The position numbers and the translations under genes are program-made. A stretch of 64,000 nt of DNA from positions 1 to 64,000 of the forward strand of contig NZ_BFCH01000017.1 in NCBI RefSeq assembly GCF_003112775.1, read 5' to 3'. The notes under the pieces were generated by a model. It was not told where the DNA came from, did not search any database, and was given only the letters and a program-made list of their open reading frames with translations. This stretch comes from Mycobacterium montefiorense (GTDB taxonomy: Bacteria; Actinomycetota; Actinomycetes; Mycobacteriales; Mycobacteriaceae). Within the stretch, counting starts at the first letter, position 1. Every line of letters begins with the position of its first letter. This document shows positions 59,736-64,000 of this stretch, piece after piece.

Positions 59736-60938
59736 CTAGCTCTGGCGGTGGCTATTTCGCCGCAACCGAATGGCCCGGCTTACGGCGGCGGTCAACGCCA
59801 GCGCAGCCATCACCGCCAGGATCGTCGTATCGGCCGCGCCGGACTCGACGGTGCTCAACAGCATCGGCAGGCCGAAGCCGAGGTAACTCACGGTGTAGAA
59901 CGTTCCGGTGAGCACGCCGCGCAATCGTTGTGGCGCGGCGGCTTCCAGGTCGATCAGACCTTCGCGGAGCAGCAGGCCGGACGCGCAACCGAGAATCACC
60001 AGCAGTGACAAGCCCACGCCCAGCGGCATCGTCGAGGGCACCGCCGCGGTGACCGCGAAGCCGAGCGCAGCCAGCATCGCGCCAGAGGTCCCGGCTTGCG
60101 GGCCCCAGCGACGCGCTCGGGCGATCAGTTGAGTAAGGCCGCTGATGCCGTTGGCAATCAGGGCGGCGGTCCCCGCGGCAATCGGGGCCGCAAGCCCGGT
60201 GTGCACATGGGCGGGGATGGTGATGAATGCAAGAGTCGCCGAGGAATACACCCATGGTGAAAGTGGCAGCGCCCAACTCAATGCCCGCGTGATGTCCTGA
60301 CGCACCGGAACCGACTGCTCGCCCCCGGCCGCGGCGACCGGCGCGGCCACGGCTGCGCGCTGGGCCGCCACCACTGCGACGACGGTCGCCAGCACGACAA
60401 GGGCGGCAGCAACCCCGAACGACTCCCAAAGCCCGGATTGCACAACCGAGGCCATCACGCCGGATGCGAACGGGCCGATCGCAAAACCGGCAGTGAGGAC
60501 GGCACCGGCGACGGCGGCGCCACCCGGTCCCTTCATATCCGAAGCCCAGGCGGTGCAGGAACTGATCACCAGCCCGACACCCGCGCCGACCACTAGACGA
60601 CCCCCGAGTAACACAGCGGAATGCTGTGACAGCAACATCGCGACCGTGCCCGCCAGCGAGGTGATCGACCCGGCCCACGCAACCGATTGCCGCCCACGCA
60701 GATCCGACACACGACCACCGACAAGCAGGGCGGGCAGCAGGCCCACCGCATAAATACCGAAGATCGCGTCGACCGTAGACCTACTGAGATGCTGCCGATC
60801 GCTGAGCGCTGGGATTAGCCCGGCGAAGTGGTTGGCTGCCCAGCCGGTCGCCAGCAGGATAGCCAACACCGCAGCGAATAACAGTTCATATCCATCAGAT
60901 TCGCCGCGCTCGCTACGCCGATGCGGTTCCAACGACAC
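59736..60938 (-). CDS. Major facilitator superfamily transporter
   Basis: A 400-aa membrane protein with about 12 helices. The loop after helix 2 reads GGRVSDLRGRQSVAWAG, the MFS signature (G-x3-D-x-x-G-R). GTG 60938 (VSLEPHRRSERGES) starts just before the first helix; the longer frame to 61154 adds a low-complexity Arg-rich stretch that I do not accept. Likely a drug or metabolite exporter; substrate unknown. Confidence 0.9.
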   Translation of the reverse strand: MSLEPHRRSERGESDGYELLFAAVLAILLATGWAANHFAGLIPALSDRQHLSRSTVDAIFGIYAVGLLPALLVGGRVSDLRGRQSVAWAGSITSLAGTVAMLLSQHSAVLLGGRLVVGAGVGLVISSCTAWASDMKGPGGAAVAGAVLTAGFAIGPFASGVMASVVQSGLWESFGVAAALVVLATVVAVVAAQRAAVAAPVAAAGGEQSVPVRQDITRALSWALPLSPWVYSSATLAFITIPAHVHTGLAAPIAAGTAALIANGISGLTQLIARARRWGPQAGTSGAMLAALGFAVTAAVPSTMPLGVGLSLLVILGCASGLLLREGLIDLEAAAPQRLRGVLTGTFYTVSYLGFGLPMLLSTVESGAADTTILAVMAALALTAAVSRAIRLRRNSHRQS

Positions 60939-61263
60939 CAGGCGCTCCCGGCAGGGCGCTGCCACAGTCGACCTGCACACTGAATTCCTCCCCCGTCTCT
61001 GCACGCGGGTTAATCGACGAACTCTGCGTTGCGGTGATATCAGCCACAGCGCTGTAACTCGACGTGCGCCGCGACAATATGCGCCGCAACCCCGTTCACA
61101 GACGGCGCCGTTCAAGCGCTTATTCCGCCGCCGCGCTACAACGCCGGTTGTCACGCGAGAAGCCTGCCCTGCGAGGACGGGTTTGAATCATCCCTATCGC
61201 GTTGCCATCGTGGGCGCCTTCGACCAGCGGCTGTTGCGGACCGGGCGGTAGAGGTCGCCGGTG
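60939..61263. other. 325-base gap upstream of the MFS gene
   Basis: Nothing recognisable as a gene. A plus-strand frame ending at 61251 reads PYRVAIVGAFDQRLLRTG, but I see no start with a ribosome site and no family. The MFS promoter presumably lies here. Confidence 0.5.
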
Positions 61264-62232
61264 CTATCTGCGCGGGCGCAGTACGGGTGTCACCAGCTCA
61301 CCGGTTTCCAGGTAGCTGTCGAGGTTGCGAATGGTCAGCAGCGCCATCGCCCGCCGCGTTCGCGCTGTTGCGCTGCCGATGTGCGGTAACAGCACCACGT
61401 TGTCCAGATTGACCAGCGCCGCAGGCACATTGGGCTCATCGGCGAACACATCGAGTCCGGCACCCGCCAACGCGCCGCCAGCCACCAACTCCACCAGCGC
61501 GTCCTGGTCCACGACACTGCCCCGCGCAATGTTGATCAGATAGCCTTCGGGCCCCAACGCCTCGAGGACGGTGCGATCGACGAGATGACGAGTCCGCTCA
61601 TCGCCGGTGGTAGCGACGACCAGCACGTCGACCGATTCGGCCAACTGCAGCGGGGACTCCGCGTAGCGATACGGCGACCCGTCAATGCGGTGTCGATTGT
61701 GATAGGCAATCGCACAGTCGAATCCGAGCAAACGGTCTGCGATAGCCAAGCCGATACGACCCAATCCCAGGATGCCGACCGCAAGGCCGCTGACGTCCCT
61801 GGCGTACGGGAACGCTCCCTCGCGTGCCCAGCGCCCCGCCCGCACGTAGCGGTCAGCGGCGCCAAAGCCGCGCAGCGTCATCAGAATCAGCCCCAGTGCT
61901 GTATCGGCAATGGTGTCCGACAACACATCTGGAGTGTTGCTCACCCCGATGCCTCGCAGCTTTGCCGCCTCTAGATCGATCAAATCCACGCCGGCCCCGT
62001 TGTTGACGATCACCTCCAGATTAGGCAGGGCCGCAATGGTTTCCGCGTCTACGCCGTATCGTCCCGAGGTTACTACCACGCGAAATCGCGTCGAATGCTC
62101 AGCCAGAAACGCGGTTCGCTGCGGCTCCGTGGGGAGCTTGGGGATTTCGTAGCGTGCCAGCAGCTCGTCTTCGAATGTGGGCTCGAAGTTGTCGCCGATC
62201 CGCAGCACGTCGTTCATCTTCTGCACCGTCAC
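61264..62232 (-). CDS. D-isomer-specific 2-hydroxyacid dehydrogenase
   Basis: A protein of about 322 aa that interconverts a D-2-hydroxyacid and a 2-oxoacid with NAD(P)H. The cofactor motif is VGILGLGRIGLAIADRLLGFD, with AYHNRHR beyond it suggesting NADPH. Catalytic residues are Arg in NIARGSVVDQDAL, Glu in DVFADEPNVP and His in LLPHIGSAT, so it resembles the glyoxylate/hydroxypyruvate reductase group. GTG 62232 has GGGAGA upstream and lies seven bases past the DUF998 stop; ATG 62217 is the alternative. Confidence 0.92.
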   Translation of the reverse strand: MTVQKMNDVLRIGDNFEPTFEDELLARYEIPKLPTEPQRTAFLAEHSTRFRVVVTSGRYGVDAETIAALPNLEVIVNNGAGVDLIDLEAAKLRGIGVSNTPDVLSDTIADTALGLILMTLRGFGAADRYVRAGRWAREGAFPYARDVSGLAVGILGLGRIGLAIADRLLGFDCAIAYHNRHRIDGSPYRYAESPLQLAESVDVLVVATTGDERTRHLVDRTVLEALGPEGYLINIARGSVVDQDALVELVAGGALAGAGLDVFADEPNVPAALVNLDNVVLLPHIGSATARTRRAMALLTIRNLDSYLETGELVTPVLRPRR

Positions 62233-62239
62233 TGTTGCA

Positions 62240-62884
62240 TCATCTCCCAAGTCGCCCGGCTTGGCGGCGCCGAGTGGCCAACAGGCAGGCGCCGGTGAGC
62301 AACTGCCAGAGGGTAATCGAGTACACGCTTGCGCGTTCCCAGGCCCCATCGGGCAGCAGGATGGTCTTTGCCGTCGCCGAATTGAGCATCAACACGACCA
62401 TGCTCAACAGGCCCAGGGCGGCAAGGAGTTTAGAGATCCGGCGGTACCAAGGTCGCTCGGCAACCACCCGGATGGCCGTGATTCCCGTCAGAATGGCGGC
62501 GTTTCCTGCGACAATGGCCAATACAGCGCCGACGATGTGCACACTGCCGCTGTGGATTGTCCCAATCACGAAATTGCCGACGGCATTCACGGCAACCGTG
62601 CCCAAAAATATTCGGGCCCTTCGATTATCGGATACGCCGACCATCAAGGATGCTCCGAGAAAGAACAGCATGCCCTGCAGGTAGAACGCGATATGCATCA
62701 AGTAAGCACGCGGCGAATAGACCATCTGGCCGTGAATCAGCTTGCCGCGAGAAACGCCGAGATCGCTGATGTAGTTGTGCGCGTAGCTGTAGCCGGGCTC
62801 AAAACCCGCAGCGGCGACCGCCTCGAGGGCCAGGTAACCGATGGCCGCGACGACCCAGAGGGCTGCCCCACGCGTGGTGGCCAA
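62240..62884 (-). CDS. DUF998 membrane protein
   Basis: A 214-aa protein with about six hydrophobic helices. GYSYAHNYISDLGVS is the DUF998 hallmark near the N-terminus, followed by SPRAYLMHIAFYLQGMLFFLGA and HIVGAVLAIVAGNAAILTGI. Function unknown. It is co-directional with and seven bases upstream of the dehydrogenase gene, and divergent from the lipoprotein hydrolase gene. Confidence 0.85.
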   Translation of the reverse strand: MATTRGAALWVVAAIGYLALEAVAAAGFEPGYSYAHNYISDLGVSRGKLIHGQMVYSPRAYLMHIAFYLQGMLFFLGASLMVGVSDNRRARIFLGTVAVNAVGNFVIGTIHSGSVHIVGAVLAIVAGNAAILTGITAIRVVAERPWYRRISKLLAALGLLSMVVLMLNSATAKTILLPDGAWERASVYSITLWQLLTGACLLATRRRQAGRLGR

Positions 62885-62986
62885 GTTGGGCTGAACCTCC
62901 CGGGCAGGGCGGGCCGAAGCGCCCGCGGTAGCGCAATCTTCCCCAGAATGCTGTCACGCGGGGCCGGCTACCCGCACAATGGCGCG

Positions 62987-63928
62987 ATGCCCAACGCTGA
63001 CGGCGCCCGCCGATTCCTGTCGACTCTTCCATTACTGGCCGTGCTGGTGGCATGCGGTGGCCACCCGGGGAACAACCGGACTTCAGGCGCCGGTGGCGAC
63101 GTCGCCAATCCGATCGAGATCGGCAATGGCCGGCATCTCTATCTGGAATGCCACGGAAAAGGCGGGCCGACAGTCATTTTGGAATCCGGCTACCACAACT
63201 CGTCGGATCCATGGAGTCTGTCCGACGTGGCCGTGCCGGCGGTAGGTCCCGGCGTCCTGCCTGCCCTCGCTGACGACCACCGGGTCTGCGCCTACGACCG
63301 GCCCGGCACCTTGCGATTTCCCGATCCACCCAGCATCACCGACCGCAGTTCACCGGTTGCAATGCCACGCAGCGCGCAGGATGTTGTCCAGGATCTGCAT
63401 GCGTTGCTTGCCGCCGCGCATGTTCCGGGCCCCTACATTCTGGTCGGGCACTCGCTGGGCGGGCTGTTCGTTCGGCTGTACGCCCAGACCTATCCCGACC
63501 AGGTGCGCGCGCTGGTGTTCGTCGACGCATTTCCCGTCGAGATTCCGAGCTTGCTGGGATCGGACTGGCCGGTTTATCGCCAGCAGCTGGACCAGCCGTT
63601 GCCGCAGTTCGCGAATGAGCCTTCGTTCGAGGAGATCGACATCGAGAAGAGCGTCGCGCAGGTCGCCGCGGCCCCGGCTTTTCCGCCCGTTCCCACCGTC
63701 GTGCTGACCAGGACAGAGCCGTTCGCGATTCCCGGCAGCGTCCCAGCCGAGCAGGGCGAGAAGCTGGAACAGGCGTGGCGAGAAGCCACGGCGGATCTGA
63801 TCACGCTGCGGCCACAGACGCCTCACCTGATCGCGACCGGCAGCGACCACTTCGTCCAACTCCACCAGCCCGACTTGGTCGTCGCCGCAGTCCGTCTGAT
63901 GATGCAAAGGTCTGCCTCTAACCGCTGA
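62987..63928 (+). CDS. Alpha/beta hydrolase lipoprotein
   Basis: A 313-aa exported esterase-like protein. The signal peptide ends in the lipobox VLVACGG. The domain has the nucleophile elbow LVGHSLGGLF (Ser about residue 155), VILESGYHNSSDPW near the oxyanion hole, Asp in LVFVDAFP region and His in GSDHFVQLHQPDLV. ATG 62987 is chosen because the lipobox then lies about 22 residues in. Likely surface esterase; substrate unknown. The last 72 bases of the window show no further gene. Confidence 0.88.
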   Translation: MPNADGARRFLSTLPLLAVLVACGGHPGNNRTSGAGGDVANPIEIGNGRHLYLECHGKGGPTVILESGYHNSSDPWSLSDVAVPAVGPGVLPALADDHRVCAYDRPGTLRFPDPPSITDRSSPVAMPRSAQDVVQDLHALLAAAHVPGPYILVGHSLGGLFVRLYAQTYPDQVRALVFVDAFPVEIPSLLGSDWPVYRQQLDQPLPQFANEPSFEEIDIEKSVAQVAAAPAFPPVPTVVLTRTEPFAIPGSVPAEQGEKLEQAWREATADLITLRPQTPHLIATGSDHFVQLHQPDLVVAAVRLMMQRSASNR

Positions 63929-64000
63929 CCCACCGCAGCCGCCGTAGCAGTGGCCGGCGCCGACGGCGTCAGCGAGTCCTTGTCCGAGAGCGTTTGTCAG

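Noticed and set aside
62177..62986. Long plus-strand extension upstream of the lipoprotein hydrolase
   Set aside because: It lies antisense to the DUF998 and dehydrogenase genes, has no family features and contains no signal peptide; the lipobox places the start at 62987.
1..64000. tRNA or rRNA genes, CRISPR arrays, insertion sequences, prophage
   Set aside because: Looked for cloverleaf-like stretches, regular spaced repeats, transposases and integrases; none seen.

Overview
This window is chromosomal DNA from a Mycobacterium. It is GC-rich, uses many GTG starts and four-base stop/start overlaps, and keeps the gene order of the M. tuberculosis Rv0040c-Rv0062 neighbourhood: mtc28, leuS, MarR, GntR, an F420-type oxidoreductase, an alpha/beta hydrolase, ino1, PadR, a DUF1707 protein, a DUF5318 protein, ponA1, a GT87-like membrane protein, a DJ-1/PfpI protein, rpsF-ssb-rpsR-rplI, dnaB and a GH6 cellulase. 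F420/deazaflavin enzymes and a mycofactocin-type dehydrogenase fit the same genus. The species cannot be told from the sequence alone.

Layout. 1-5.3 kb: secreted Pro/Ala-rich protein (cut by the window edge), leuS, an SDR and a MarR regulator. 5.3-7.9 kb: a polar amino-acid type ABC importer whose fused binding-protein/permease gene is frameshifted. 7.9-14.9 kb: a GntR regulator and a leftward run of two LLM oxidoreductases, a sulfotransferase, a TIM-barrel isomerase, a DUF1214 protein and an alpha/beta hydrolase. 15-23.2 kb: inositol phosphate synthase with its PadR partner, then the ponA1 cell-wall cluster. 23.3-34.0 kb: a complete carbon-phosphorus lyase operon (phnD-C-E/E-F-G-H-I-J/K-L-M plus an HD oxygenase-like gene) sitting between the DJ-1 gene and rpsF, where M. 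tuberculosis has nothing comparable. 34.1-37.8 kb: ribosomal protein/ssb operon and dnaB. 37.9-64 kb: accessory genes, namely a TetR/ABC exporter pair, a frameshifted small membrane-protein gene, a PheC-like binding protein, GH6 cellulase, transglutaminase-like protein, HadA/HadB-type dehydratase, cspA, three further TetR-controlled modules (SDR; P450; FAD monooxygenase), a SnoaL-like pseudogene, LLM, Nudix, methyltransferase, esterases, MFS and dehydrogenase genes.

The main system is the phn operon. PhnD/C/E should import phosphonates; PhnG-H-I-J with PhnK and PhnL should make ribosyl triphosphate phosphonate and cleave the C-P bond; PhnM removes pyrophosphate. Three features set it apart. 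PhnJ and PhnK are one polypeptide. The two PhnE permeases are one polypeptide. The last gene encodes an HD-domain protein that keeps both the metal ligands and the substrate-loop Tyr/Glu of the diiron oxygenase PhnZ. The genes overlap stop-to-start by one to eight bases except at the phnE/phnF junction, which holds a nested palindrome. PhnN, PhnO and PhnP are absent from the window.

Three genes look broken (ABC binding-protein/permease, small membrane protein at 40.3-40.8 kb, SnoaL-like gene at 55.4-55.9 kb). Several regulator genes have clear palindromic operators next to them. I see no tRNA, rRNA, insertion sequence, prophage or CRISPR array.
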